64,000 nucleotides of DNA from Holophagales bacterium (GCA_016716705.1 JADJVF010000017.1:62001-126000), one strand, 5' to 3'. Positions 35,608 through 45,832 are shown, numbered from the stretch's first letter. Notes: generated by a model not told the origin, from the letters alone. Program-made: numbers and translations.

Positions 35608-37170
35608 TCAGCGCGGGCCGCTCGGCGGCGGTGCGGCCGGAACCGGTGCCGCACCGCTGGCCGCGGCCCGGAAGAAGTTGTCGAGCGACCCGGCGAGCGT
35701 CTCGGCCACGGCCTTCCGGAACTCCTCGGAGGCCAACTTCTGCTCCTCCTCGGGGTTCGAGATGAAGGCGACCTCGACGAGGACGGCCGGCGCGTTGACG
35801 CCGATCAGGACGCGGAAGGGGGCCTGCTTGACGCCGCGCGTCGTGATGCCGAGGAGGCGGTTGAAGTCGCCCTGGATGATCTCGGCGAGCCGGCTGGATG
35901 CGGAGAGGTGCTGGTTCTGGGCGAGGTCCCAGAGGATCAGGTCGAGGTCCCTGAGGGCCGCGTTCGTCTCGGCAGAGGGCGTCACCGTCGGTTCGGCCCG
36001 ATTCTCGGACTCGGCGAGAGCGGCGGCAGAGCGGTCGGAAGCGTCGAGGGAGAGGTAATAGACCTCCGTCCCGTGTGCCGAGGCGGCGCGCGAGGCGTTC
36101 AGGTGGAGCGACAGGAAGACGTCGGCCTTCGCCGCGTTGGAGATCGCCGTCCGGTCCTGCAGGCCGACGGAGGCGTCGCTGTCGCGCGTCGTCACGACGC
36201 GGTAGCCGCGGGCCGTGAGGACCTCCCGCACCGTCCGCGCCAGGGAGAGGACGACGTCCTTCTCGAGGAGGCCGCCGGGCCCCTTCGCGCCCTCCTCCGT
36301 CCCGCCATGTCCCGGGTCGATGACGACGACGCGCGGCTCCGGGCGCGGGGTCGGGGAGGGGACGGCGAGGGCGCCCGGAGCCTCCCTGGCGGCCGGTGAG
36401 GGCGCGAACGAGACAGGCGGCGGCGGTGCGCCGCGGGTCACGTCGACGACGAGCCGCGGCGGGCTGGCGAGAGGGTAGACGTTCGTCGAGAGGTTCTTCC
36501 CCTTCAGGACGATCGCCAGCTCCGTCGGGCGCAGGAAGAGGCGCGCGACGCGGGGGTCGTCGACCGCCATCTCCGGCACGGGCGATACGAGCTTGACGCC
36601 GGAGAACCGCAGGACGACCTGCTCGTCCCCCTTCTCGACCCGGAACGGCGGCGACTGGGTGAAGCGGAAGACGACCTTCGTCGTCCCCTCGAAGGCGGAG
36701 ACCGTCGCCTCCACGCCGATCTCGGGCGTCTCCACGCGCCGCGCGGCGAGGGTGCGTGCGCCCCGGTCCCACGTGAACGTCACCCCGAACAGGGGCGAGA
36801 GGACGCGCGTGAAGAAGTCGGCGTCGGCGAAGGCCGAGGAGCCTTCGCCGCGGACGGGCGAGGCGAGCTGGACGAGCCGGGTGTCGACGACGGCGATCGC
36901 CGTCTCCGTCCCGAAGACCGCCGTGTGCGGGCCGATCTTCAGCTCGTAGGAGCCCGTGGCCGCCTCGTACGAGAGCGTCCCGCCGAGCACCGTCGCGATG
37001 TCGCCGACGGAGACGAAGGTCTTTCCGTCCGCGTCCGTCGCCCGGACGACGAGCGAGGAACCCGTCGGGGAGACGAACGTCGCCGGCGGCGCGGGGGCGG
37101 CGAGACCGGGCCACGCGACGGCCAGGGCTGCCACGAAGGCGAGGCGCGGGAAGAGGGCGGGCCGGATCAC
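35608..37170 (-). CDS. Periplasmic N-acetylmuramoyl-L-alanine amidase (Amidase_3)
   Basis: 520 aa. Residues 1-25 are a signal peptide. Residues 28-130 resemble the copper-amine-oxidase N-terminal/AMIN-like beta domain (FVSVGDIATVLGGTLSYE). A second beta domain and a Pro-rich linker precede the amidase fold (about 280-505): DPGHGG with the Zn His, LLEKDVVLSLA with Glu, LSLHLNAS with His, and EVAFISNPEEE with the catalytic Glu. It cleaves the peptide from the glycan strand in peptidoglycan. A CATAAT hexamer (37178-37183, minus) ends 8 nt before the ATG. It heads an operon with the GerMN-MurI gene. Confidence 0.92.
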   Translation of the reverse strand: MIRPALFPRLAFVAALAVAWPGLAAPAPPATFVSPTGSSLVVRATDADGKTFVSVGDIATVLGGTLSYEAATGSYELKIGPHTAVFGTETAIAVVDTRLVQLASPVRGEGSSAFADADFFTRVLSPLFGVTFTWDRGARTLAARRVETPEIGVEATVSAFEGTTKVVFRFTQSPPFRVEKGDEQVVLRFSGVKLVSPVPEMAVDDPRVARLFLRPTELAIVLKGKNLSTNVYPLASPPRLVVDVTRGAPPPPVSFAPSPAAREAPGALAVPSPTPRPEPRVVVIDPGHGGTEEGAKGPGGLLEKDVVLSLARTVREVLTARGYRVVTTRDSDASVGLQDRTAISNAAKADVFLSLHLNASRAASAHGTEVYYLSLDASDRSAAALAESENRAEPTVTPSAETNAALRDLDLILWDLAQNQHLSASSRLAEIIQGDFNRLLGITTRGVKQAPFRVLIGVNAPAVLVEVAFISNPEEEQKLASEEFRKAVAETLAGSLDNFFRAAASGAAPVPAAPPPSGPR

Positions 37171-37277
37171 TCGCCGGGATTATGAACGCGAGGAGCCCGC
37201 CAGGAGTCCCGCCCGCCGAAAACCACGGCCCGGCGCCGGCCCCTCGCCTAGACTTCTCGTGGCATCGGGAGGACGTC

Positions 37278-37742
37278 ATGCTCGACACGATTCCTCGACG
37301 GACCACCACGCCGTGTGCGGCCAGCGTACGGTTGCAGGGAGGCCCCCGCCTCGACGTGACCTTCTGGCTTCTGCCCGACCCGCAGAGAGAGCGGGGAGTC
37401 ATGCCGCTGAGCCTGCTCCTCGAGGAGGATCGCAAGTTCTTCCCCGTGGGCCTCTCCGACGCCTCGAGCGGACTCCTCTCGCGGGACGCTCTCGTCACGG
37501 TGGAGATCGACGCCGACGGGCCTGGCGCCGAGCCGGCCCCGGCGGAGGGGATGTCCCTCGACCTCGTGACGCTCCATCTCGTCTCCGGGGAGGAGGTCTC
37601 CGGGATCCTCAGGTCCACGGCGCTCGCGGGCTATGCCCGGATGTCGGACGTCTTCAACTCCTTCGGCCGTTTCGTCCCGATCGGCCTCGGTACGCGGCTC
37701 GTGTTCGTCGCGACGGGCCATATCGCGCGCGTGTCGTTCTGA
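37278..37742 (+). CDS. Uncharacterised protein upstream of the PilT-like ATPase
   Basis: 154 aa from ATG 37278; GGGAGG 5 nt upstream. No signal peptide. One compact beta-rich domain: ASVRLQGGPRLDVTFWLLPD, RKFFPVGLSDASSGLLSRDALVTVEI, SLDLVTLHLVSGEEVSGILRS, GTRLVFVATGHIARVSF. No family is recognised. It shares an operon with the PilT-like gene (13 bp gap, TAGACT -10 at 37249-37254) and may be a partner of its N-terminal domain. Confidence 0.7.
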   Translation: MLDTIPRRTTTPCAASVRLQGGPRLDVTFWLLPDPQRERGVMPLSLLLEEDRKFFPVGLSDASSGLLSRDALVTVEIDADGPGAEPAPAEGMSLDLVTLHLVSGEEVSGILRSTALAGYARMSDVFNSFGRFVPIGLGTRLVFVATGHIARVSF

Positions 37743-37755
37743 AGGAGGGCGAACG

Positions 37756-39474
37756 GTGGCTTCTCGCATCGACCTCCTCGTGGCCAACCTCCTCCAGACC
37801 GAAGGCGAGGCGCTCTACATCATTCCCGGCGAGAGGCTCTTCATGACGCGCGGCACGAGCCGCGTCTTCGTCGGGCGCGAGCCGGTCAGCGTCGAGTCCT
37901 TCCGCGCCGTCGTCGCCGAGGTGGCTCCGGGCCAGGCACCCGACGAGCTCGCCCGGACCCGCTTCCGGATCCCGATGAAGCTCGGTCCCGGAAGGGAATC
38001 CGTCGAGATTCGCTTCGGTCTCCTCGGCGGGAACGCGGGCCTGATGATCTGCCGTCCGGCGCGGATGACCCCGAGTCCCGAGCCGGGGCCGGCTCCGGCG
38101 AAAGAGCTCGAGCTCGAGCCGGCGCCCGTCTCGCTGCAGGGCCCCGCCACGGCGTTCCTTCAGGCGCCCTCTCCCCTCCCCGCCCAGGTCCCGCCGCACC
38201 TTCAGATCCCCGCCTCGACGCGGGTCCCCGGCGTCGCGCCGGCGCCGATCCCGGCGGAGGAGATCCCCTATCCCGCGGCCGCTCCGGCTTCGGTGGAGCC
38301 GTCGCGCCTTTCGGTCCTGAGCGAACGGCCGCTCGACGTGATCCTCCTGCGGATGCTCGAGCTCTCGGCATCGGACGTCCACCTCTCCTCCGGAACTCGT
38401 CCCCTGTTCCGCATTCACGGCGAGATGGCCGAGCAGGCCGACCAGCCCGTCCTCAACTCGGAGGAGGTCGAGAGGCTCCTCGCTCCCATCTTTCCCGAGA
38501 GGAACCGGACGGAGTTCCTGGAGCGGCACGACACCGACTTCGCCTACGAGATCGCCGGGGCGGCGCGTTTCCGGGTCAACGTCTTCCGGGACCGGCACGG
38601 CGTCGGGGCCGTCTTCCGCCAGATCCCGATCGAGATCCTCACGGCGCAGCAGCTGGGTCTGCCCGCCTCGGTCGTGAGGCTCGGGGACCTCACGAAAGGG
38701 CTCGTCCTCGTGACCGGCCCGACCGGCTCCGGCAAGTCGACCACGCTCGCCGCCCTCGTCAACTACGTCAACGAGACGCGGACCGACCACATCATCACCA
38801 TCGAGGACCCGGTCGAGTTCGTCCACCGCAACAAGAAGTGCCTCGTGAACCAGCGCGAGGTCGGGAGCCACACCTCCTCGTTCAAGGATGCCCTCCGCGC
38901 CGCGCTCCGCGAGGACCCCGACATCGTCATGGTCGGCGAGATGCGCGACCTCGAGACGGTCGCGATCGCCATCGAGACGGCCGAGACCGGCCACCTCGTC
39001 TTCGGGACCCTTCACACGACGACCGCGACCTCCACCATCGACCGGATCGTCGACCAGTTCCCGGCCGACCGGCAGCAGCAGATCCGGACGATGCTGGCCG
39101 ACTCCCTCAAGGGGGTCGTCGCACAGACGCTCTGCAAGAAGATCGGCGGCGGGCGAGTCGCCGCTCTCGAGGTCCTCCTCACGAACAACGCCGTCGCGAA
39201 CCTCATCCGCGACGGGAAGACCTTCCAGCTCCCGTCGGTCCTCCAGACGTCGAAGGCCCAGGGGATGGTCCTCCTCAACGACTCGCTCCTCGACCTCGTG
39301 AAGAAGGGCCTCGTCGAGCCCCGCGAGGCCTACCTCAAGGCCGTCGACAAGGCCGGCCTCCTCGGCTCCTTCCGGAGCAACAACATCGCCCTCCCGACCG
39401 AGGTTGCGACGCCCGAAACCGGCGTGGCTTCGGGGACCGGCGTGCCGGCCGCGGGACGTCCGCCGGGGGGCTGA
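37756..39474 (+). CDS. PilT-like twitching ATPase with N-terminal extension
   Basis: 572 aa from GTG 37756; GGAGG 7 nt upstream. Residues 1-95 are a novel domain (SRIDLLVANLLQTEGEALYIIPGERLFMT). A Pro/Ala-rich linker (100-190) follows. The C-terminal 370 residues are a PilT-family motor: N2D-like part, Walker A TGPTGSGKSTT, Asp box EDPVEF, Walker B IVMVGEMRDLETVAIAI, His box GHLVFGTLHT. Typical PilT has about 350 aa, so the N-terminal part is extra. Known: PilT powers type IV pilus retraction. No pil genes are in the window. The upstream 154-aa protein may regulate it. Confidence 0.88.
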   Translation: MASRIDLLVANLLQTEGEALYIIPGERLFMTRGTSRVFVGREPVSVESFRAVVAEVAPGQAPDELARTRFRIPMKLGPGRESVEIRFGLLGGNAGLMICRPARMTPSPEPGPAPAKELELEPAPVSLQGPATAFLQAPSPLPAQVPPHLQIPASTRVPGVAPAPIPAEEIPYPAAAPASVEPSRLSVLSERPLDVILLRMLELSASDVHLSSGTRPLFRIHGEMAEQADQPVLNSEEVERLLAPIFPERNRTEFLERHDTDFAYEIAGAARFRVNVFRDRHGVGAVFRQIPIEILTAQQLGLPASVVRLGDLTKGLVLVTGPTGSGKSTTLAALVNYVNETRTDHIITIEDPVEFVHRNKKCLVNQREVGSHTSSFKDALRAALREDPDIVMVGEMRDLETVAIAIETAETGHLVFGTLHTTTATSTIDRIVDQFPADRQQQIRTMLADSLKGVVAQTLCKKIGGGRVAALEVLLTNNAVANLIRDGKTFQLPSVLQTSKAQGMVLLNDSLLDLVKKGLVEPREAYLKAVDKAGLLGSFRSNNIALPTEVATPETGVASGTGVPAAGRPPGG

Positions 39475-39486
39475 AGTCCTGACGCT

Positions 39487-40278
39487 TCAGGGAAACACCC
39501 GGGTCAGAACTCCCGTCGCCACCAGCGACGAGAACTGCTGCTCGAGCGACAGCGCGAAGGCAGGGTCCCGAACCAGCGCACCCGCCTCGATATTCCGCAC
39601 GTGGGCCGCCTCCGTGAAGTTTGCCGAGGTGACGAGGGCGGTCTGGCTGTCGACGACGATGCACTTGGCGTGGATGACGCCGCGCGCGTCTCCCTTCTTC
39701 GCGAGGGCGCGACGGTCGTAGTAGAGCTCGGGCTCGCGTTTCGCCGGCCAGTTCTTCTTCAGGAACTCCCGGAAGTGGTCGCGGGCCACCGCGTCGGGGT
39801 CGAAGTCCGTACCGGGAGGCGGCGGGACGTTCAGGAAGAGGAGCACCCGGAGATCCCCGATCTCCTCCATCCGCGCCGCGAGCGGCTCGAACACCTCTTT
39901 CCCGAGGTAGACCGTGTAGCTCGAGATCAGGACCGTCCGGATGGCGGTCGAGAAGAGCTCCCGCACGACGACGGACGTGTCCCGGCTCTGGCTTCCGGGC
40001 GTCTCCGGCCCGGTCCAGACGAGCTCGACCCTGTCCGCGGCCGCCTCTTTCTGCTTTCTCTCCGCGGAGGCCGCGAAGAGGACTTCCGCGATGTGCTCGG
40101 GCGGCACCCCCACGCCTTCCAGTCGACTCAGCTCGGCAACCAGCCCCGACAGATCGACTTTCGGGACGTATCTCGCCAGACCGCCGACGGAGTAGGGGCC
40201 GGAGAGCCTCCCGTCGGCGAGCGCCCGGGCGATCGTCTCGAGCGCCGCCCGCGAAGCTCCGCCGAGGGAACCGCTCAC
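39487..40278 (-). CDS. drmC: DISARM protein DrmC (PLD-family)
   Basis: 263 aa. A phospholipase D-type domain holds one HxKx4D motif: VIHAKCIVVDSQTALVTSANFTEAA (residues about 210-235). The N-terminal helical part (ALETIARALADGRLSGPYSVGGL) is the usual DrmC lead. The first half contains RELFSTAIRTVLISSYTVYLGKEVFEPLAARM, where the second HKD half is usually degenerate. Known: DrmC is a DISARM accessory that is dispensable for some phages. Its ATG overlaps the drmB stop by 4 nt. Confidence 0.85.
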   Translation of the reverse strand: MSGSLGGASRAALETIARALADGRLSGPYSVGGLARYVPKVDLSGLVAELSRLEGVGVPPEHIAEVLFAASAERKQKEAAADRVELVWTGPETPGSQSRDTSVVVRELFSTAIRTVLISSYTVYLGKEVFEPLAARMEEIGDLRVLLFLNVPPPPGTDFDPDAVARDHFREFLKKNWPAKREPELYYDRRALAKKGDARGVIHAKCIVVDSQTALVTSANFTEAAHVRNIEAGALVRDPAFALSLEQQFSSLVATGVLTRVFP

Positions 40279-42077
40279 AGGTCCTCCTCGCCGAAGAACT
40301 CCGGTCCCGGGCCGAGGACCGTCGGGACGACGAGAGCGCGATCGAGGAAGTCGTTCCTGTTTTCGCAGCTCGGCTCCGAGATCAGGAGGCAGCCGTGGCA
40401 GGCCGACCCCGAGAGGAAGCGCTCCTCCTGGCTGCTGTTCGGCCGGTGCATCGCGCAGACCGGATCGTTCGAGCAGAGGCGGGCCATCTCCAGCGCGCGG
40501 CGCAGGTGGAGGTCGAGGCGGCGACCGACGTCGATCAGGCCTCCCAGCGTCCCCTCAGCGTCGGGGCTCGACGTGTAGAGAAGGATCCCGTGCGCGTCGT
40601 CGCCCGCGTAGATCCGCTCTCTTATCGAGCTCGTCGCGTAGCCGCAGTCGAGCGATACCGCCGTCAGCAGGAGATGCGACAGCGAGTGGAGGAGGATGTA
40701 GGGGAGCCCCGGGAACTCCGCGTTCGGCTTCTTGTGGACCGTCTTCCAGGCCTCGAACCCTCCCGCCAGCTCCTTCTCCCGGACCTGGACCTCGGGCCGC
40801 TTCCGCCAAGCGGAGACCCGCGAGGGGTCGAGGGTCAGGAAGATGCCCTCGCCCCGGTTCTCGACAGCCGGAACCCACTTCACCTCGGACGCGAGCGGGG
40901 CCGACCGCACGTCGAGAGAGAGCTCCCCGTCGATGTCGGCGGCCTGCGCCTCGAACCTCGTGAAGCCCACCTGCGCCGACACCTCGCGCAGCCGGTCCAC
41001 GAGGACGACCCGGTCGATCGCCCGGAGCGGTCCCGTCTCTCTCCTGATGGGGATGCGCCGGGCCAGGAAGTCGGCGCCTCCGTGGAATTCCTCGCCGAGC
41101 TTCTCCTTCACCGACAGGAGCGTGGCCAGCTCCAGCTCCTTGATCTTCTGGTTCGGGAGAGGTCCTCCCGTCCGGCGTCTCTCGATCTCCGCGAAGACCT
41201 CGTCGTCCGACAGGCCGTCGAGGGCGGCTTTCACGGATGGACGTTTCCGCTCCTTGGCGAGATCCTCGCGGCTCTCCACAAGCGACAGGAAGTCTTCCCA
41301 GAGCTTCGCCACGGCGTCGCGCACGAGCGACCCACGGTCCGGGAGAGAAATGACGCTGAGGACCTGCGAGAAGTAGGCGTCGCTGGCCGAGCGGATGAGC
41401 AGGCGGCTGAGCTGCAGCTTTCCGCCTTCTCCGCCGCACTTCTCTCCTGCGTACTTCCCCAGCCAGGGCCGCTTGCCGAGGCATGCCCCGAGGTTCTCCG
41501 CACCGCGCCTCGTGGCCTGCGCCATCGACCGCTCCTGGCCGCAGTCGCATCCGACGATGACGTCCGCGAGGTCTCCGGAGGAGCCCCGCTCTTCCATCCA
41601 GATCTGCCGGGCGCAGTCGCCACGGTACTGGTGAATGAAGCCGTGCCAGTCGATGTCGGACAGGTGACCCAGGACGCAGGCCTGAACGAACCGGACCGGG
41701 ATCGCCGGGACCTTCTTCCCGTCCACCTCGTATCGGCCCTTCGTGAGGCTCTCGAGGTGAACGAGCGGCCGCCTCTTCCTCTTGACCTGCACCACGAACC
41801 ACTCCGGAAACTGGAACGCCGGCACGCCTGTCGGGGTCTTTCTCTCGTCGTCGTCGGCGATCGGCGGCCCCTTCAGCGGCACCGGCTTCGCGCGATTCAG
41901 CACCGCCGCGACCTTCGCCGAGAGCCTCTCCTCGACGATCGCCGGCATCTCCGCCTGGGGAAACCAGTAGTCGAGCCCGCTGACGACGACCGAGTGGTTC
42001 GGCAGGTCGACCATCGAGCCGGGGCCGTAGGTCCGGATGAGCTGGCTCCGGCGGATCTCCCCCTGGTGCTTCTTCAC
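40275..42077 (-). CDS. drmB: DISARM protein DrmB (DUF1998)
   Basis: 600 aa from GTG 42077, which overlaps the drmA stop (GTGA). The N-terminal signature RRSQLIRTYGPGSMVDLPNHS is typical of DrmB. Cysteine pairs follow (GCDCGQE, CGGEGG). The DUF1998 domain is C-terminal: ILLHSLSHLLLTAVSLDCGYATSSIRERIY, GILLYTSSPDAEGTLGGL, DPVCAMH, HGCLLISEPSCE. Known: DrmA-DrmB form a DNA-binding and translocating complex that loads on invading DNA. It is coupled to drmC downstream. Confidence 0.9.
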   Translation of the reverse strand: MKKHQGEIRRSQLIRTYGPGSMVDLPNHSVVVSGLDYWFPQAEMPAIVEERLSAKVAAVLNRAKPVPLKGPPIADDDERKTPTGVPAFQFPEWFVVQVKRKRRPLVHLESLTKGRYEVDGKKVPAIPVRFVQACVLGHLSDIDWHGFIHQYRGDCARQIWMEERGSSGDLADVIVGCDCGQERSMAQATRRGAENLGACLGKRPWLGKYAGEKCGGEGGKLQLSRLLIRSASDAYFSQVLSVISLPDRGSLVRDAVAKLWEDFLSLVESREDLAKERKRPSVKAALDGLSDDEVFAEIERRRTGGPLPNQKIKELELATLLSVKEKLGEEFHGGADFLARRIPIRRETGPLRAIDRVVLVDRLREVSAQVGFTRFEAQAADIDGELSLDVRSAPLASEVKWVPAVENRGEGIFLTLDPSRVSAWRKRPEVQVREKELAGGFEAWKTVHKKPNAEFPGLPYILLHSLSHLLLTAVSLDCGYATSSIRERIYAGDDAHGILLYTSSPDAEGTLGGLIDVGRRLDLHLRRALEMARLCSNDPVCAMHRPNSSQEERFLSGSACHGCLLISEPSCENRNDFLDRALVVPTVLGPGPEFFGEEDL

Positions 42078-45000
42078 GCCTCGGCCTCCTCGATCTCGGG
42101 AACGTCCCGGTTGTCGAGGCGCCTCAGGACCAGGCCGACGCTCGGCTCGACGTCTCTCATCGCGCGCTGGGCCCGGAACTTCCTCATCTCGGGGTAGAGA
42201 TCGAGCTCGGGGTCGAGCGGGTCGCGCAGCAGCGGGAAGGCGTTCGCCGGGTTGCCGCGCTCCCATTTCTGGTAGACCACCTTCACGTTCTTCTCCCGCT
42301 TCTCGCGCGCGAAGACCGCCCAGCTGTCGAGGAGGTCGTCCACGAGGCTCCGAACCCGCTTGCGGAGGGCCTCGAGATCCTCGTCGCTCTTCGAAGGGTC
42401 GTGCCCCGAGGCCCTCTGCGACATCGCCTCCGCCACGAACCCCGCGTCCTTGCGGCACCTCTCCATGGCGGCGGCCCCGCCCGGAGGCTGCAGCTCCCGT
42501 ATGCCGTGCCGCGCGAGCGCGACGCAGACGGCCGCGGCCGCCCGGTCGAGCGCCCGCGCCGAGAAGGGCGTCACGCTCGTCGCCTCCACGGCACGGTAGA
42601 AGGTCGCGTGGTACGCCTCGAACCGCTCGTAGTGCGACCGGTCCCGCGGACGGTGGACGTTCTGGAGCGTTACGACGAGGCCGGGCCGGTTGTCGTCGCG
42701 GCCGACGCGGCTCGTCGCCTGGATGTACTCCGACGTCGTCTTCGGCTGCCCGAGGACGACCATCAGCCCGAGCCGCGGGATGTCGAGGCCGACGGAGATC
42801 ATGTTCGTCGCCAGCGCCACGTCGACGTGGTCCTTGTGGTCGTGGGAGAAGGCGAGGCGCTCCCTTGCGCGGGAGACCTTCGACGTCGATTCGCGCGACG
42901 TCAGCTCGACCACTTCCTGCTGGATCTGACGGTCGCGGAAAGGGCCGGCGATCTCTCCCATCCGTCGCCGCTCGCTGCGCTGCGCGGCTCTCGCCGCGAC
43001 CTCGTCCTCGACGATCCGTCTCGTGCCGCCCAGCTCCCTGAGGCTCGTGAAGTAGCCGAGAAGGCTCATGTAGGGGTCCGCCGGGTTCTTCTCCCCGAGC
43101 GCCGTCCCGCCCGCCTCGTCATACATTCGCTGCGAGGCCCCGAGCAGCGCGAGATAGGCGCGCAGCAGCAGGACCTTCAGGCTCCGTCCCTGCGCGGAAA
43201 GCCCGACGTACGTCCGCGGCTCCTTCTCGGAGACGGGCACCGTCCGCGCGAAGAAGGAGTCCCGCCGATCGGGACCAGGGGGAGGAAACACCGCAACCGA
43301 CGAACGACCGAACAGCGCCTTCACCTGCGCCTCGGCCCGCCGGATCGTCGCCGTCGACGCTACGATCTTCGGCCGGATCGCCTTGCCGTCGACGAACCGC
43401 GTCGCCAGCGTGTCGATCGCGATCTCGTACAGCCCCGCGATCGTCCCGAGCGGCCCGGAGATCAGGTGCAGCTCGTCCTGGATGATCAGGTCCGGCGGCA
43501 GGAGCTCCTTCTCCGCCTTCCCGAACAGCCCTCCCACCTCGCCGACCCACGGAAGGCTCGCGAACTTGTCCACCGTGGCGATCAGGAACGCGGGGAGCCT
43601 CTGGTAGATCGGCTCGTCCACCGTCAGGATCGGCAGCGGACGCCTGCCGGTGAAGTCGCAGTCGCGGTTCATGCAGACGACCCTCAGGTCGGTCGGGCGG
43701 TCCGCGTTGGGCAGAAGCGAGAACGACGGCGGCAGGAACGGCTCGCCACACCAGGGGCAGCTCTCCAGCGGAATCGGCGGCGGATAGCGCTTGCTGTCCT
43801 TCTTGTAGCGAAGCGTCTTCGACCTCGCCGTGTTCTCGTCGCCGTCGGCCTTCGAGCCCATCCGGTTCGGCGTGGCCGCCCGGCCCACCCAGAGCCCGAC
43901 CTCGAACGGCCATTCCCCCATTTCGGCGGGATTCGTCTCTCTCTCGAGCTCCAGGGCACAGACGAGCGCCGCCACGCGCCCAAGCTGGTCGAGCGTCAGG
44001 AGCCGGAGCGTGTATCTCATCAGGACCGAGACCCCGGCCGACGAAAGGCCCGGGTTCCGGAGGCGCCGAAGGACCATCGTGAAGGCCGCGAGCCCCAGGT
44101 AGGCCTCGGTCTTTCCTCCGCCCGTCGGGAAGAAGAGAAGGTCCACCGCGTTGCGATCTGCGGACTTCGGGTCCACCACGCTTCTCAGGTTCATCAGGAG
44201 GAACGCGAGCTGGAACGGGTACCACGCCGGAGCGCGCGTGGCCTCGGGCCGCACCTTCAGCAGCATCGCCTGGCGGCGCCGGGCCGCCCGGGCCATCGCC
44301 CGGTTCGCCACCTGGAACGCCTGAGAACCTGCGGGTCGGAAAGAAGGCCGATCCCCGTCGCGATCCGGCCGCAGGCGAGCTCGGCGTCGCGCAGAAGGAA
44401 CTGCGCGGTCTCGGCGCGCCGCCCCTCGAAGACCTCGCTGCGCTGCCTTCCTATCCACTCTGCGTAGCGAAGCGGAAAGGGAGCCAGCGCCGACTTCAGC
44501 TCGTCCGGCCCCTTCATCGCAGCCAGGGCTTCCATCCCGAGCTCGACGCCCGGCATCAGGGTCGGCTCCACCTTCTCCACGGCCGCACGCGGCACCCATT
44601 CCGTGGAGACCTCCCGGCACTCGCCGTCGCTCCCGAAGACCGTCCGGGCCGAGACGCCGTGCCCCACGACGAACTCGACGACGTCCCGGTACTGGAGGTC
44701 GGCGACGCGCTCGTCCCAGTCTTCCGCTTCGAGCCCCGTCGCATTCGGCCTCGGCACGAAAGGCTGCTTCCCCCGCACGGTGAGACGAACCTGGAAGGCC
44801 ATCGCCTCGTCCTTCCGTTCGTCGGGCGCGGGCTTGCGATAGTTCACGACGAAGACCGAGATGCTTCGCGTTCCGGCCGGAAGCCCCAGCCTCTCCATCC
44901 CATCCGCCGGCCGAGCGGTGACGATCAGCTTCAGCCCGCCGGAGTCCGGAAGGTCGAGAGGAAGCGGCTTCGAGCCGTTGCCCGTGACGGCCACCCGGAG

Positions 45001-45429
45001 AACCGACCGCTTCGGTTCCCTCTTCCACGTGTCGCCGGCCCGTTTCGTCGCGCCCTCGCCCTCGCCCTCCGCCGCCGGCAGGCTGTAGTCCCCCCAGGTC
45101 ACCTCCGCCTCGAGCTCCTGCAGCCCCGCCGACGTCAGGACGCTGAGGCCGATGGACGAAGGAAGGAACGCCTTCCTCGCAGAGGCCCGGTCGGGCGCAT
45201 CGGAGTCGTCCGCCCCCACCTCGTCACCGGCAGCGAAAAGCTCCTCGTTGCTCGTCTGGTCGCACTTCTGCTCGTCCGACGCCTCGAACGGCACGAGGAA
45301 CCCGCCGATGTACCAACGGGATGGCTCGTCGGGCAGCTCTTCGCGCTCGTGCACGCTCCCCGGCTCCGGACCGGTGAGGTCGAGCCGCAGGGCCCGAATC
45401 AGCTCGTCCCGGACTTCGGCGGATTTCAT
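42074..45429 (-). CDS. drmA: DISARM helicase DrmA, split by a frameshift
   Basis: From ATG 45429 the first frame runs through GIGLLSDPQ and then breaks at 44321-44325 (CTGAG plus strand). The second frame carries AFQVANRAM onward to the stop at 42074. Adding one C restores VLQAFQVANRAM, so one base is missing. Corrected length is about 1118 aa. Motifs: Walker A FPTGGGKTEAY, DELH box in IQDELHLISG, zinc-type CPWCGEPF and CMNRDCDF, SAT-like STATIRRA, and arginine finger QATSRVGRD. Known: DrmA is the SF2 helicase of DISARM. Either the base is a sequencing error or the system is inactive. Confidence 0.85.
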
Positions 45430-45504
45430 CGTGGTCCTCTCCAGCTCAGGGGAGCTCCACTTTGCGGGACTTGTCGACGTGATCGCCGGACAGCGCGCCT
45501 TCCG

Positions 45505-45832
45505 GACTCATGATACCCACGCTCGAGAGGCACTCTCGCCGGCCAGGTCGGGGCGACCCCGAAGCGGTATCGCGGCGCATGGCACTCCTGACCTGGGACT
45601 GAGCCCACATCGCGAACGCCGAGCTCTTCCCGCAAGTGGCCCGCCTCGTCGAGCGACGCGGCCTTGGCCCTCAGAACCTCGGCCAGGGTGCAATCATCGG
45701 CAAAGGGGTAGTTGGGAAGTCGACCCGGCGTCTCCAGGGCATCCTGCCCGCGCTTCGCAAACTCGAGGAACTTCTGTGGTCCCTCTCGGCACCCTGGACG
45801 TTCTCGAGGTTCCTGACGAAGAAGCGCTCGTC
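45505..45832 (-). pseudogene. Decayed relic of a large SF1 helicase upstream of DISARM
   Basis: Two frames carry coding traces. 45779-45832 reads DERFFVRNLENVQGAERD, which matches the conserved NLENVQGDERD motif of DUF4011-type SF1 helicases. After a frame change, 45505-45773 reads KFLEFAKRGQDALETPG.. and AEVLRAKAASLDEAGHLREELGV, similar to the FLEYAE linker before the C-terminal nuclease of that group. No start codon or Walker motif remains. It fills the 410-bp gap between drmA and the cupin gene. Assignment rests on the short motif, so it is tentative. Confidence 0.45.

Noticed and set aside
45426..45635. A methylase gene at the DISARM upstream end
   Set aside because: No SAM-binding or target-recognition motif is visible. 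The fragment fits better with a helicase relic.
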